A stretch of 64,000 nucleotides of DNA, taken from positions 124,001 to 188,000 of the forward strand of contig NW_024067939.1 of assembly GCF_009389715.1 (NCBI RefSeq). The letters run 5' to 3'. Both the position numbers and the translations under genes were made by a program. The notes below the pieces were generated by a model. That model worked only from the letters and a program-made list of their open reading frames with translations. It was not told where the DNA came from and made no database searches. Positions 11,064-21,775 of the stretch are shown here, piece by piece; the first letter of the stretch is position 1; every line of letters starts with the position of its first letter. Origin of the DNA: Phoenix dactylifera (lineage: Eukaryota > Streptophyta > Magnoliopsida > Arecales > Arecaceae).

Positions 11064-11299
11064 TATCGAGATTTGTGTTCGTTTAATGCTTCCTGAAGAG
11101 ATCTCGCTTGTTACTTGCCCTCCACCAGATGATGCATATGATAAGTTTACAAGGTCAATTTTTTAAACCAATTGGCTATCTTGGTTTCTGAACAAAACAC
11201 TTGAAAATACTAATGAGATTTCATGAACAGGCCTTCTAGTGTTCCTGAAGGAGCTTATGTTCAGTGGGAAATTGAGCTACTTGGCTTTGAAATGCCTAA
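11064..11299 (+). pseudogene. Captured FKBP72/PASTICCINO1-like exon pair
   Basis: One exon (11064-11152) reads ICVRLMLPEEISLVTCPPPD then AYDKF. A second (about 11231-11299, after an ACAG acceptor) reads PSSVPEGAYVQWEIELLGFE then MPK and ends at GTAATG. Together they match the third FKBP-like domain region of plant PAS1/FKBP72, a TPR-containing immunophilin. The exon order and junction are those expected of genomic, not cDNA, capture. The TPR part and the other FKBP domains are absent. Confidence 0.75.
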
Positions 11300-11987
11300 G
11301 GTAATGAAGCTTCTTAAGTGCTCCAAACATCTGGAACTCTTATGTATTGTGGTCCTTCTCTATGTTTTGCTAAAAAAAAGGGGGGATTCTTGTGAATTTT
11401 GAATTGATTGTTTTAAATTGCTTAGAACCTCTAATATGTGCCATTTTATTGTAGGTGTATACCATCCATTTATTTGGAGATCATTACCAAAACATCTGAA
11501 GGACTCCAAGTAAATGTTTTGCTTGTCTCAGTAACTGTGGTTGATGTAATAAAATACTGTGTAAATTCTAGACAATGATTCCCAAATATGTTTTCCAATC
11601 AAGCTATAGATAGTTTTTGTGTAGGGCAATTTATTTTATTCAATATGAACTCATTTTCTTATAAATTTTCTGCAAACCGGTTAAAGAGTTTTTTAGAGCT
11701 TGCTCGAATGAATGATTGGTCATATATAAATGTTACTTTTATCGGCTCATTCATTGGAAATCTGATTTAGACCATGCCAGTACAAACAACAATGATGGAA
11801 ATGTGATTGTGTTGCTAATATAATTCGGAGAAAATTATGATTGATGAATTGGACATGACCAATTGTATTTTAGTTTGCTGGCTGGCACCTCTGTCTTGAT
11901 CTGGTGTTGAGGCTCGAGAAGTAAATTATCCCATCATTTATTTATTTATAATTGCATTACATTTATTATCACTGTTTTTACTTCCAG

Positions 11988-12062
11988 ATTTGAGAGAAGA
12001 TGGTGTTTGTATGGTAAAAAAGATTATGCAGCAAGTGCCAGGTGGTATGGTGGATTCTTGAT
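11988..12062 (+). pseudogene. Captured exon of unknown origin
   Basis: After a CTTCCAG acceptor the reading DLREDGVCMVKKIMQQVPGG runs to a stop soon after. It looks like coding sequence but is too short for me to assign to a family. Confidence 0.3.
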
Positions 12063-12519
12063 TAGATTTGTAGAAGAGCTTGCAGTTTCGGATGGAATAA
12101 CATTTACATAAAAATTAGGCATGTTTGGTGGAAGAGAATGGTAAGCATATTTAGAAAACAATTACATGCTGCATCTAGGAAAACAATCCAGCATTCAGCA
12201 ATTGTTCTTCCTAATTTTTGCTTGTTTGGTTAAAGAACAAATCTCACAAGTTAATAAGCACAGAAATGGTGCAGACGTAGAGCTCCAATGTTCTGATCAG
12301 TTCTCTGCACAGAAATGGTGCTTTCCCTTCTCACTTCTTTGAGCTTTGATGAAGCTGGTAGCTTGTGTAGATGGGGCATCCGTGTGAGGATGGTTTAGTA
12401 AGAGATCCCTTTTGGGGTTGTTGACTTCTATTATCTTGTCATTTGATGTTTTTCCTAGTGGATTTGTAGTGATAGAAATGGGTTTTCTTAGTCTGCTTTG
12501 GGTTTGTTGTGAGTTTTAG

Positions 12520-13175
12520 GACAAGAAGGAAGAGCAGGTTGCAGAGGAAGCCGGGACCAATGAAATCGATGTCCATGGTGATGCTGGGAAGGAAGAAGAC
12601 GATGTGGTGGTGGAGATCCATGCAGGGTTCAAGCCGGTAGATCACCCACTCGAGCCTCCGGACGAGGACCCACCTGCGAAATGGCCAATGCCCGATTCTT
12701 CCCTTCTGAATGTAAGTGGCTAACGTGTCCTAATAGAGACCTTTTTCTTGCTATGTGTGACTGTATTTATCTATAAAATTCCCTGATTAATGGTATGATG
12801 ACATGTTGTTTGCCCGTATGCATGAGATATTGGAAGTCCTCTGATGGTTCATATTGTACATTTTGCACCAAATTTAACAGTTAGTTATTTTGTAGGTTCG
12901 AAGTCCTCTGATGGTTCTGCAAGGCAGATGAGGGAAGTTGCATGTCCCACCTGCACAGTCCATCTTCAGGTCAGGCACCTAGGGCGCTAGGTCCCCGCCC
13001 CTTTCTCTTCCCCTTCTCTTATTCTCTTGATTATTTTGCGCACTGTTTCCGCATGCTGTTTGGCCCGAATTATATGATACAAGTTGTTTTGCAGGTTCAA
13101 GTTCCAGCCTCGGGGTCTGAAACAATAGAATGTGGTGTGTGCCAGCAGCACCCATTCCTGGTTGGTGCTCATTGA
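12520..13175 (+). pseudogene. Captured exons of a plant zinc-ribbon protein of unknown function
   Basis: Three pieces bounded by good splice signals: 12520-12711 (reading includes VVVEIHAGFKPVDHPLEPPD, donor GTAAGT), 12896-12969 (EVACPTCTVHLQ, donor GTCAGG) and 13095-13175 (VQVPASGSETIECGVCQQ..., stop TGA at 13173). The pairs CPTC and CGVC make a four-Cys zinc-ribbon-like C-terminus that I recognise from conserved uncharacterised plant proteins; I cannot name the gene. The junction phase between the first two pieces is not consistent, so an exon has probably been lost. Confidence 0.65.
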
Positions 13176-13840
13176 TGTCTTCTGATTTTATCACATCGTG
13201 GTAATGCATCCGACTGAGCTTCAGGAAATTTTCTGTGTCACAGCTAATAGGCTCGGTTACCGGCTTTGTATATTCATTAATATGGTCATGTTTTACTCAT
13301 TAGACTTGGTGGTTCTTTGTATATGAATCTTCTTTGAGCAGGCATATTTGGGATCGTCAAGTGTGTTAAGTGGGTTCGGATGACTGGAAACTAATTTAAA
13401 ATGCTTGGATGGTTTTATTTGTTGATGCTTGTCTAGTCTGGCATTAGCAATTTACTCAATAAATTAGTCGGAGCTGCTTTACTTCCTTTATGTTTATAAT
13501 ATTTTCCTGAGTTTCTTCCTTTTTGTGTATGAATGAGGGTTGCATCATGTTCTTACCACTCCTTGCCCCGTGGCGATGCTTGCCACTTGTGGATCTATAA
13601 CTATCTCTGCTTGGGCTTTTCCTTGTGGACCATGTATTCTTTAGTTTTTTCTATATCTTCTTGAGTTTACGAAATGTAATCATTGCTGGCTGTCATGTCA
13701 TTTGCATGATGAGTCATTAGTTGTTCAAAACTTTTATTTGCCAGATGCTGGTTATGACTGCATGTACATGTAGATTTGCATGTGCATGTAGGTTCATATT
13801 ATAATTTACATTCGTATTTTTATTTTTTTTAAAAAAATTA
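13176..13840. other. CACTA interior without recognised coding sequence
   Basis: Probably the 3' flank or UTR of the captured zinc-ribbon gene. No further exon is recognised before the right subterminal repeats begin. Confidence 0.4.
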
Positions 13841-14155
13841 GCAATCCCGACGCTTTAAAGCGTTGGTAAATAAAAGTTGTGGCACGCCTACGCCGACGCT
13901 TTAAAAATACATTTGCCGGCGCTTTAAAGTGTCGGCGTTTTGGCCTTTCCGGACGCTTTAAAGCGTCGGCGAATGTGGTTTTTGCCGATGCTTTTATTAG
14001 CGTCAGAAAAGCCCTGTTTTTGCCGACGCTTTCTCATACGGTATCGCCGACGCTTTTGCGATGCTTCTATTTGCGTCGCAAGAACTTTAGCCGACGCTTA
14101 TAAGCGTCGATAAAAATTCTAAAAAGCGTCGGAAAAGATGAATTTTCTTGTAGTG

Positions 14156-14939
14156 CCAAGACCCTTATTTGATCCTCTAAAGGGTCCTCTAAAATGTAGC
14201 ATCCCAGGACTATCTAGAGTCCTCAAAGCAATGATCTCCTCGGATCCAAGTGTAGAGAGAGAAAACATGAAGTGGGAAAGACTAAAGAGAAGAAGGAGAG
14301 AAGAATAATAAGGGAAAAGGGAAGAAAACTCCCTTTCTCTTTCTCTCTTCTTCCTTCTTCCCGACGGAAAGAGAGAGGGTGCTTGGCACCAGGCAGCCCA
14401 TGCATGGCCGGTGATGCCCCATGGTCGTCGACCATGGTGGTGTCGGCAGCCTGGCGATAGCCGGCCGAATGGAAGGAGGAAAAAGACCGAACAGAGGTTC
14501 GATTTCCCCCATCAATCCGGTGGCTTACCGGCCGTATTCCCAAAGAAATAATGGCCCAAAGATGAAGGAGAAGGAGGAGAAAGTGCTCACCTTGCCTCCG
14601 GCGAGCTTCTCCGGCAAGCCCGATGGCGAACAACCCAAGCTTCTTACGGTTCGTCTAGAACTCCAAATCTCTTTCTCTTCTCCTTTTTTTTTGAAAGGAT
14701 CTCTCGATTGGTGCCCTAGGAAGAGGGGGAGGAGGTCTTTTATGGAAGAGGATTGGCCCAGATATAGTACGGTTTGATCACCGTAAATCTCTTCTTCTGG
14801 TGGATTCGGGAGGAGGGGAAAAGAAAATTTGAAACATGGGAGGTAGAAGACTCCAATCGGGAGTCTCCCTCCCCCTTTTTCATGGGTTGGGCTGCCCTTG
14901 CTCAAAGGCCGACCCAAACCCAACATGTGGGCCTTTACA
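14156..14939 (-). repeat. Chromovirus 3' LTR, inner piece
   Basis: Homologous to 48155-48879, sharing GATCCTCTAAAGGGTCCTCT near the start and AACATGTGGGCCTTT at the end (LTR end CA at 14939). It carries about 76 bp near 14400-14480 that the other LTR lacks. On the minus strand the purine tract AGAGGGAGAGAA (about 14940-14951) abuts it as the polypurine tract. Confidence 0.9.
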
Positions 14940-14951
14940 TTCTCTCCCTCT

Positions 14952-15430
14952 AAAAGAAAAATTTCGTCCTCGAAATTGACATACATGAGGTTTCAAATAG
15001 CTGCGGATACTTGACTTTCATCTTTTCTTCGAGCTCCCAAGTAGCCTCTCTTTCCGTATGATTATTCCATTGTACCTTAATAAAAGGAATGGTTCGATGT
15101 CGTAGTACCTGATCTTTTCTGTCCACTATTCATATCGGAAACTCCTCATAGGTCAAATCCTCATGAAGATGTAATGGCTCATATGCTACTACATGACTTG
15201 GGTCTGGAACGTATTTCTTCAACATTGACACATGAAAAATATTGTGCACACTGCATAAAGCCGGTGGTAAAGCCAATCGATATGCCACCTTCCCAACCTT
15301 GTCCAAAATCTCAAATGGACCAACATACCTAGGACTCAATTTACCACAAACTCCAAATCTCATCACACCTTTTGTGGGTGACACTCTCAAGAAAATATGA
15401 TCTCCAATTTAAAATTTCAATTTTCTTCTT
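14952..15430 (-). pseudogene. Chromovirus integrase C-terminus and chromodomain
   Basis: The minus-strand reading 15390-15130 has [20 protein letters not shown] and [20 protein letters not shown], the GPF/Y-like integrase module. After a stop at 15130 the frame continues as KVQWNNHTEREATWELEEKM, a chromodomain-like segment ending near 14952. Chromodomains of this class steer integration toward heterochromatin. The stop before it means this copy would have lost the module even if the rest were intact. Confidence 0.85.
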
Positions 15431-15436
15431 CTATTA

Positions 15437-15548
15437 TCAGCATAACTCTTTTGGTGGGCCTAATAATTTTCTCTCGCCCACATCATCCCAACAAATAGGA
15501 GATCGGCACTTCCGGCCATACAACGCCTCAAAAGGCGCCATTTGTATA
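15437..15548 (-). pseudogene. Chromovirus integrase fragment left of the hAT insertion
   Basis: Reads [20 protein letters not shown] and on, the post-core integrase region, and is cut at 15548 by the hAT element. The upstream coding part resumes at 31381. Confidence 0.85.
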
Positions 15549-16164
15549 TAGACTTGGGCACTAGGCCGGGCCGCCCACGGCCCGACACGGCCCGGCACGA
15601 AGCGGGTCGTGCCTGGCACGGCCCGCTAGCTACAGTACCGGGCCGTGCCTGGCACGGCCCATTCAAGGGGGTCGTGCTGGGTCACGGGTTTCTAGCCCGC
15701 GGGCCGAGCCCGGCACGGCCCGCTCTTGGCCCGCGGGCCAAGCACGGCACGGCCCGCGGGCCAGCCCGGCACGGCCCATAAGGGCCTGGGCCGGGCACGA
15801 CCCGCGGGCCAGGCACGGAATAAGGGCCTGAACCGGGCCTGGGCCGGGCCAGGCATGGCCCGTCTCCATTAAAATAAATGCTTCATAATTTTTTTTTAAT
15901 AAATTAATAAATATTGAAAACTAAGGATTTATTAATATAAAGTCACCTTAATGGTGGGGGGTTTGGCATAGACCCCTACCAGTTTATTAATTTAAATCAA
16001 AATGGTACATGAAGGGAGGTTTGGACTTTGGTCTGACCTCCATAATACAATAAGAAAGGAGAAAAAATAGAGATGACTCACTTTAACAATTAAAAAAATA
16101 AAAATGTACAATTATAAAAAATTAAGAAATCTTACTAATCATCAGTAATTCAGTGAATCAGTAT

Positions 16165-17411
16165 TCACTCTTCAGTAGTGTTTGTATCATCATCATCAGA
16201 GAATGTTGTATTATGTCCACCTTTATCTTGAAGTCTTGCCTCAGCATCCAACCAATCTTTGAAGCAGAGAAGCATCTCAACCGTTTCGCCCGTCATCCTA
16301 CTTCTCTTTTCGTCAAGAACACGCCGACCTGCACTAAAAGCAGATTCCGATGCTACCGTGGACATCGGCACAGCTAAAATATCGCGTGCAATTGCAGACA
16401 TAATAGGATATTGATTTTTAACACTCTTCCACCAAGATAATACATCTAGACTCTCTATTTGATTTTCATCATATGCAGACTGAAGATCATTTCGTAAATA
16501 AAATTCTAGTTCACTACTTAAAGATGAAGAAGATGAAGATAAACTTGAAGCATGTGTGTATTTTCTCTATGCAATGAATGAAAAAATAGATGACGAACGA
16601 GAACTACTAGAAGAAGAAATAGAGCTTTGTACGGAGAATTTAGATCCACGAATTTTTTCATCATATATAGCATAAATATCATAAAGAAGTTGTTTTACCT
16701 CATTTTTAGCAGGTTCAGGATCTTGAATCATATTTTCACAGTATGCATTAAGTAAAATTAGCACGCCATTCAATTTAACTCTTGAATCAAATACAGCAGC
16801 TAAGTTATGCATAGAACATATCTTGTCCCAATACTCATTCCATTTAGATTCCATTTGTTCAATAATAGGCATTAAAACATCATCATATCTATGTTCTGCA
16901 AATTTTTGACTAATTATATATGCTTGTTGTAAACATGAACATGAAGTTGGATAATAAATACCAGAAAGAACATTGGTAGCATTATAAAAACTAAGCAAAA
17001 AATCTTCCAAAATTTTTCCTTTATTCCAATCAGTTTCAGTCAATGTAAAGCCTAATCCACGATCATTAATATATGCACTTAATAAGTTTTTATATGGGTA
17101 TGCATCATGTATCATGCTATATGTTGAGTTCCAACGAGTAATTACATCAAGTTTAAATTTTTTAAAACGTTTACCATGATTTATACATAGTTCCTTAAAT
17201 TCTTGAAGTCTTGATCTTGAAGCATGAATAAAAGAAACTGCATTTCTAATTTTTGAAATCACATCTTGAATCATGCCCATGCCAGCTTGAACAGAAAGAT
17301 TTAAGATATGACATGCACATCTAATATGCAATAAATTTCCATTTAACATGGGATGCAATGAGTCTTTTAATAATGTAAAAGCAGAATTATTATTAGATGC
17401 ATTATCAAAAG
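16165..17411 (-). pseudogene. hAT transposase, C-terminal two thirds (RICESLEEPER-like)
   Basis: From the Tat insertion at 17411 the minus strand reads FDNASNNNSAF, then HIRCACHILNLSVQAGMG (catalytic-domain CxxH region), a long RNase H-like/helical domain, and after a stop at about 16567 the C-terminal dimerisation domain with PMSTVASESAFSAGRRVLDE and SRMTGETVEMLLCFKDWLDA, ending in an acidic tail at 16165. Sequence between the stop and 16401 stays in frame, so a single nonsense change plus the retrotransposon insertion break the gene. Plant hAT proteins of this type include the domesticated DAYSLEEPER and RICESLEEPER lines. Confidence 0.9.
16402..16566 (-). other. hAT transposase linker downstream of a stop
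   Basis: An in-frame continuation (Ser-rich, then ELEFYLRNDLQSAYDENQIE) between the stop near 16567 and the dimerisation domain. Confidence 0.6.
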
Positions 17412-18226
17412 TGTTGCTGGTGGTCCAAACCGAGAACGATTGACACAGCGGTGTGAACGGGGTTCCGTCTGAGTTGTCTTGGTTGGTGTTGGTTACGCTC
17501 CACCTTCCACCGGAAAACCTGCGAGCAAGCCTCGCACCACCACTGGGGTAGTGGGGGCCCTCCGACGATCAAGTCAGAGGAGATTGGAGGAGAAGGAGAG
17601 ATAATAATCGCAAGCAAGAGAGTGCTCTGGAAGATATTGCTTACCCCCCCCTTCTCCCCCCAGCCGCATATATACCTGGCTGGGGGGTCTCTGAGGGGGG
17701 TTTGTCATCGTGGGCGCGGCGGAGTGGCCACTGACATGGCCGTTACAGGGCGTCGTGGAACAGCGCTGGGTACGGCCATGACAGGGCGTAGTGGAGTTCC
17801 GCTTTGTACGGCTGATACAGGAGATCGTGGAACAGCATCGGATACAGCCGTTGCAGGGAGTAGTGGAGCAGGAGGCCTCGGCGTGCCTCTGGGAAGCAGC
17901 CTGTCGTTATCAAGAGATCTCCGACTCGGGGTCGGAGTGCTGGATCAGGGGGCAGCCGACCCGGGGTCGGGCTGCGGTGCTGAGGATATCCGACTTGGGG
18001 TCGGATTGCTAGATTAAGGGGCAGCCGACTCGGGGTCGGGCCGCGAAGCCGAAGATGTCCGACTCGGGGCCGGACTGCTGGATCGAAGGGCAGCCGACTC
18101 GAGGTCGGGCTGTGGAGCCGAAGATGTCCGACTCGGGGTCGGATTGCTGGATCAAAGGACAGCCGTAGTCTTCATGGGCGCGCGTGCCGGTCACGTGGAG
18201 CATGGCGGCTTAGTTCCCCCGTAACA
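17412..18226 (-). repeat. Tat 3' LTR
   Basis: 815 bp and almost identical to 29177-29990. On the minus strand it holds a TATA box (TATATATG, 17667-17676) and an array of hairpin-forming CCGACTCGGGGTCGG variants (17924-18165). A polypurine tract (AAGTGGGGGGCTAC on the minus strand, 18227-18240) abuts its inner side. Confidence 0.95.
17924..18165. repeat. Tandem hairpin motifs in the Tat LTR
   Basis: A unit of about 70 bp, repeated roughly 3.5 times, contains two short inverted repeats of the form CCGAC-(TCGGG)-GTCGG. The same array is at 29688-29930. Each motif could fold as a small stem-loop in the transcript. Confidence 0.75.
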
Positions 18227-18491
18227 GTAGCCCCCCACTTCCGAGCCTGGAACCAGAAGGGGAACGGGTGAAGGGAGTGATGCTTCGAGATTGCCGCCAT
18301 CCCTCGGAGAGGCGCGCGCGCTTCGAGCTCCCCACCTTCTTTATGGCGTATGGCGGTTGTTGCTGACCTGGCAGTCTGAGGATTTCGGCGGACATCCTTC
18401 CTTAATGGTGTCGATTTGCCTTTGGGGCGCGAGCGACCCTTCGGCGGCCAGGCGTCCTCTGGCGTCATCGAGGCATCACCCGCCTTTCCGC

Positions 18492-18499
18492 CTATTTAA
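18492..18499 (+). promoter_or_regulatory. TATA-like box of the antisense gene
   Basis: CTATTTAA lies about 270 bp before the antisense start codon. The leader seems to contain an intron: CTTCCG|GTGAGT at 18634 and an AG acceptor just before the ATG (18743 or 18759). Confidence 0.5.
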
Positions 18500-18761
18500 C
18501 CGGGGGCCCTCCCCCGTCCGTCTTCCTCTTTACAGACATTTTCGAGTTTTCCCTTTGCGCTGCCGTTGTTGCCGTCGGACTGTTCGACTGTTTCTCCTTT
18601 GACGCTCTCGGAGCCGTTCTTCCTTCTCTTCCGGTGAGTTACCCCATTCTTCTACTTAGGGCTCTTCGTACTTTCTCCTTTTGTACTAGTGTACCCCAGT
18701 CGTTCCGGTCTTTCCCCCCTTCTTGTCCCCGTCCTGACCGTAGGTTTATTGGCCATTAGGA

Positions 18762-21131
18762 ATGGGCGAAGTGAGAGCTGACCGCATTAAGTCGGAGCTG
18801 GTCGCCGAGGACTTAGACAAACTCGTGGCTCGGTACCACCTTCCCGAGGCCTGCAACGTTACGCTCCCGGGGCCTGAGGAGAGGATGTCCCATCCTCCTC
18901 CAGGGAAGATCGCCATCAATGAGGGCATTCTCCAGGCCGGGTTCCGCTTTCCCCCTTCGGACTTAGTCGTGCAGGTACTCCGGGGTTTAAGAGTTGCGCC
19001 GACGCAACTGGTGCCGAACTCGTGGCGTGCCCTGACGGTCTTCCAGGTTCTCTGCCGCATGCATGAGATTCCCGCCACTCTGAATGTTTTTTGGGAGTTC
19101 TACAGCCTGAGTGGCCACCCCCAGGACAAAGGGTGGTGGTGCTTTGCGGCGCGGCGAGGGTGCGGCCTCGTCAAAGAGGCTCCTTCCTCCATTCACGGCT
19201 GGAAGGAGCGTTTCTTCTTCATCGATGTAGATCCCTCTTGGGAAATCAGGGCGACCTGGGAGACGCCGATGAAGTCCCCGATCGGCCTATCGAGACTGTC
19301 GAGGGAGGAATCCGATGGCTTGGCCGCCTTGAAGGGGTTGGTTGCCGAGGGCCAGCTCCCCCCGGTGGCCCGCCTTATTTCCGAGGATACCTTGGTGAAT
19401 GTCGGTCTGAGCTCGGTCCCCACCGACCGTGAGCCCGCCACCATTTCTTTTTTGACTCTTTTCTCCTCTTTCGTCTCGTTCTTTCCTTCGGTTTCTCAGC
19501 CCTCGACCATCTCGTTCTTGTTGCAGAGATTGACGACGTCATGCGGTCGGACAAGGGACCGGCTGTTGGTAGGTCGTCCCTACTGAAAGCGGTCCGGAGG
19601 AGGAAACGAGCTCCTCCGAGCGGGGCCCCGCCGGCGAAGAAGTCCCGCAAGGAGGTGCCTCCGACGCCGACCGACGAGTCCGGGCCCACCGATCAGGGAG
19701 ACGCCGTGGGCACGGACCGGCAGCTGACGCTGTATCAGCCCTCCGGTGGTGAGACTGCCGCTATTCCGGAGGTATCATCCGAGCCCGCTCGAGACGGACG
19801 GGTCGGGCGTGATCGATCCCCGGTCCGGCCTTCGACTCAGCCGGCTCCTGATGATCCGAGGAGGGACGCGCCGAGGCCCCGGCCGAGCGGGGCCCTATCA
19901 ATTCCTGGAGTGACCCCCGCCCCGAGCACAATCAGCAGGACTCTTTTCCAGGCGATGGATAAGGGTAAGGCTGCAGAACCACCATCCGGCTCCGGGGAGA
20001 AATCGGGGTTGGCCTTCACTACCGATGGCGCCCGAAACCTCATCGAAACAGTGCTGCAGGAGAAGGACCGTCGGCGGGTCCGGGAGTTGGGGGTCTCTGA
20101 CGTCGGGGCTGCCAGCTGTGTCTGTCTCATGTCGGTGAGTGTTCTTCTGGCCGCTTTTCACCATTTATTAGCTCTGTTGTTCTCCGCCTGACGCCCTCAC
20201 TTTTCCTATCTCTTAGCTCGCCCAGTACATGATCCGTCTAGAGGAGTGCTACAAGGAACAGGCGGGGCTTCTGGCGAAGGCCGAGGACCGACTGAAAGCA
20301 GTGGAAGAGGGAGGCCAGGCCGTGGCGGGCAGGACGACCGGGGACCTCGAGGCGAGGCTCCGGGAGGCCGAAGAGCGGGCACTCGGCTTCGCCGCCCTCG
20401 AGAAGCAACTGTTGGAAGCTCGGGAGCAACTCAAAGTCGCCTCGGGCCTCGAAAGCAGGGTTAAGAAGGCGGAGGAACGAGCTGAAAAGCAGTCCCGGAA
20501 GGTCGCGGACTATCGAGAGAGGTGGAAGAAGGCTCAGCGGTCTGCCGACAGCGCCCGCAACCGAACCCGGTCTCTTGAAGCCAAACTGGGCGAATTGGAG
20601 TCAGCCTTGGAGAGGTCCCGCGCGAACGACCAAGAGCTTCGTTCGCGCCTGGAGGAAGCTGAGGCCACTCGCACTGCTGCCGAGGCGGAGCGTAAGGAGG
20701 CTCAGGCTAATCTGCTGAGGGTCTCCTCCGAGGCTGAAGACCGGATTGTGGCGAAGGTCTTGGAGGCTAAGGCTCAGATTACGGAGCGAGCAGAGGCGGC
20801 GCTGGCTGAGAAGAGTGCGGAGATCGGGCGCCAGGCGGTACAGGCTTATCGTCAGTCCGCCGAGTTCACCCGTGATATGTCGGAGGCGGTACGGGCCTAT
20901 CGTCAGTCTGACGAGTTCGTTCGTGACGCGTCGGACGCGGGGTCCGAATCCTTCATCTTAGGCTTCGAGGAGGGCCTGGCAAGGGTGTCGGCTAAGTACC
21001 CCGAAGTTGACCTGAGTGGGATTTCCCTTCTCGACTCCTCTCCGGCGCCATCGCCTGCTGATTCTCCTACCGCCTCCCTACCCCCTGCGGACGAGCCCGA
21101 CGCTCCCGACCCGGGGGTTTCTCCAAGCTGA
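18762..21131 (+). CDS. Spliced antisense gene inside the Tat element (PF04195-like protein)
   Basis: Three exons fit in frame: 18762-19428, 19527-20134 and 20217-21131, with GTGAGC...TTGCAG and GTGAGT...TCTTAG introns. Together they give 729 residues. The first exon resembles the 'putative gypsy type transposon' domain of plant antisense ORFs (PF04195), with LVARYHLPEACNV and a region rich in Trp and Phe. The second is a Pro/Arg-rich linker with a KKSRK basic patch, possibly a nuclear signal. The third is a long Ala/Glu/Arg-rich coiled coil with a Pro-rich acidic tail. It is opposite to gag-pol transcription. Function is unknown. Antisense ORFs are documented in Tat-lineage elements; an uninterrupted three-exon one supports constraint or recent activity. 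A polyadenylation-like AATGAAAATTAATACAAG follows at about 21209. Confidence 0.75.
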
Positions 21132-21308
21132 CCTCTTGTACCTTTCGTTGTCCTCTTTTTTTGTATGTCGGCATTTTGCCAAATTGTATGGGCCTTGGCC
21201 CTGAAACAATGAAAATTAATACAAGTCGAATGTTTCTTCATCTCGCTTTCGTCCTCCTCTTTTTTTCTTTTTAACTCTTGGCGGCGTCTTGCCGACTCCT
21301 GACTCTCG

Positions 21309-21775
21309 AAGTTCTTCCGGCCCTAAGCCAGGCATCCGAGGATTAGGCCTCAGGAAATTCTTCCGGCGCTAGGCCAGGCATCCGAGGGTTAGGCCTCAGA
21401 AAATTCTTCCGGCACTAAGCCAGGCATCCGAGGGTTAGGCCTCAGAAAATTCTTCCGGCGCTAAGCCAGGCATCCGAGGGTTAGGCCTCAGGAAATTCTT
21501 CCGGCGCTAAGCCAGGCATCCGAGGGTTAGGCCTCAGGAAATTCTTCCGGTACTAAGCCAGGCATCCGAGGGTCAGGCCTCAGGAAATTCTTCCGGCGCT
21601 AAGCCAGGCATCCGAGGGTTAGGCCTCAGGAAATTCTTCCGGTGCTAAGCCAGGCATCCGAGGGTTAGGCCTCAGGAAATTCTTCCGGCACTAAGCCAGG
21701 CATCCGAGGGTTAGGCCTCAGGAAATTCTTCCGACACTAAGCCAGGCATCCGAGGGTTAGGCCTCAGGAAATTCC
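21309..21775. repeat. 46-bp minisatellite, about 10 copies
   Basis: The unit contains CCAGGCATCCGAGGGTTAGG and AAATTCTTCCGG, with a few point differences between copies. It lies just beyond the antisense gene's 3' end. Confidence 0.92.

Larger units (their letters stand above)
10022..14155 (+). mobile_element. Non-autonomous CACTA transposon carrying captured gene fragments
   Basis: The element starts with CACTACCGAAAAAGTCGG and ends with TTTTCTTGTAGTG, giving the CACTA terminal signature, and is flanked by a 3-bp TSD, CCA (10019-10021 and 14156-14158). Both ends carry clustered subterminal repeats built on CCGACGCTTT and its complement (10040-10205 and 13845-14140), the expected transposase-binding arrangement. 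No TNPA or TNPD transposase is present, so it depends on a relative elsewhere. The interior consists of pieces of several unrelated host genes with splice sites. The interrupted LTR resumes directly after the TSD. Confidence 0.93.

Noticed and set aside
15542-15869. Arg/Pro/Gly-rich ORFs at the hAT ends
   Set aside because: They are the GC-rich subterminal repeats, open only by composition.
21309-21775. Regular repeats reminiscent of a CRISPR array
   Set aside because: The units are head to tail without unique spacers, inside a plant retrotransposon.
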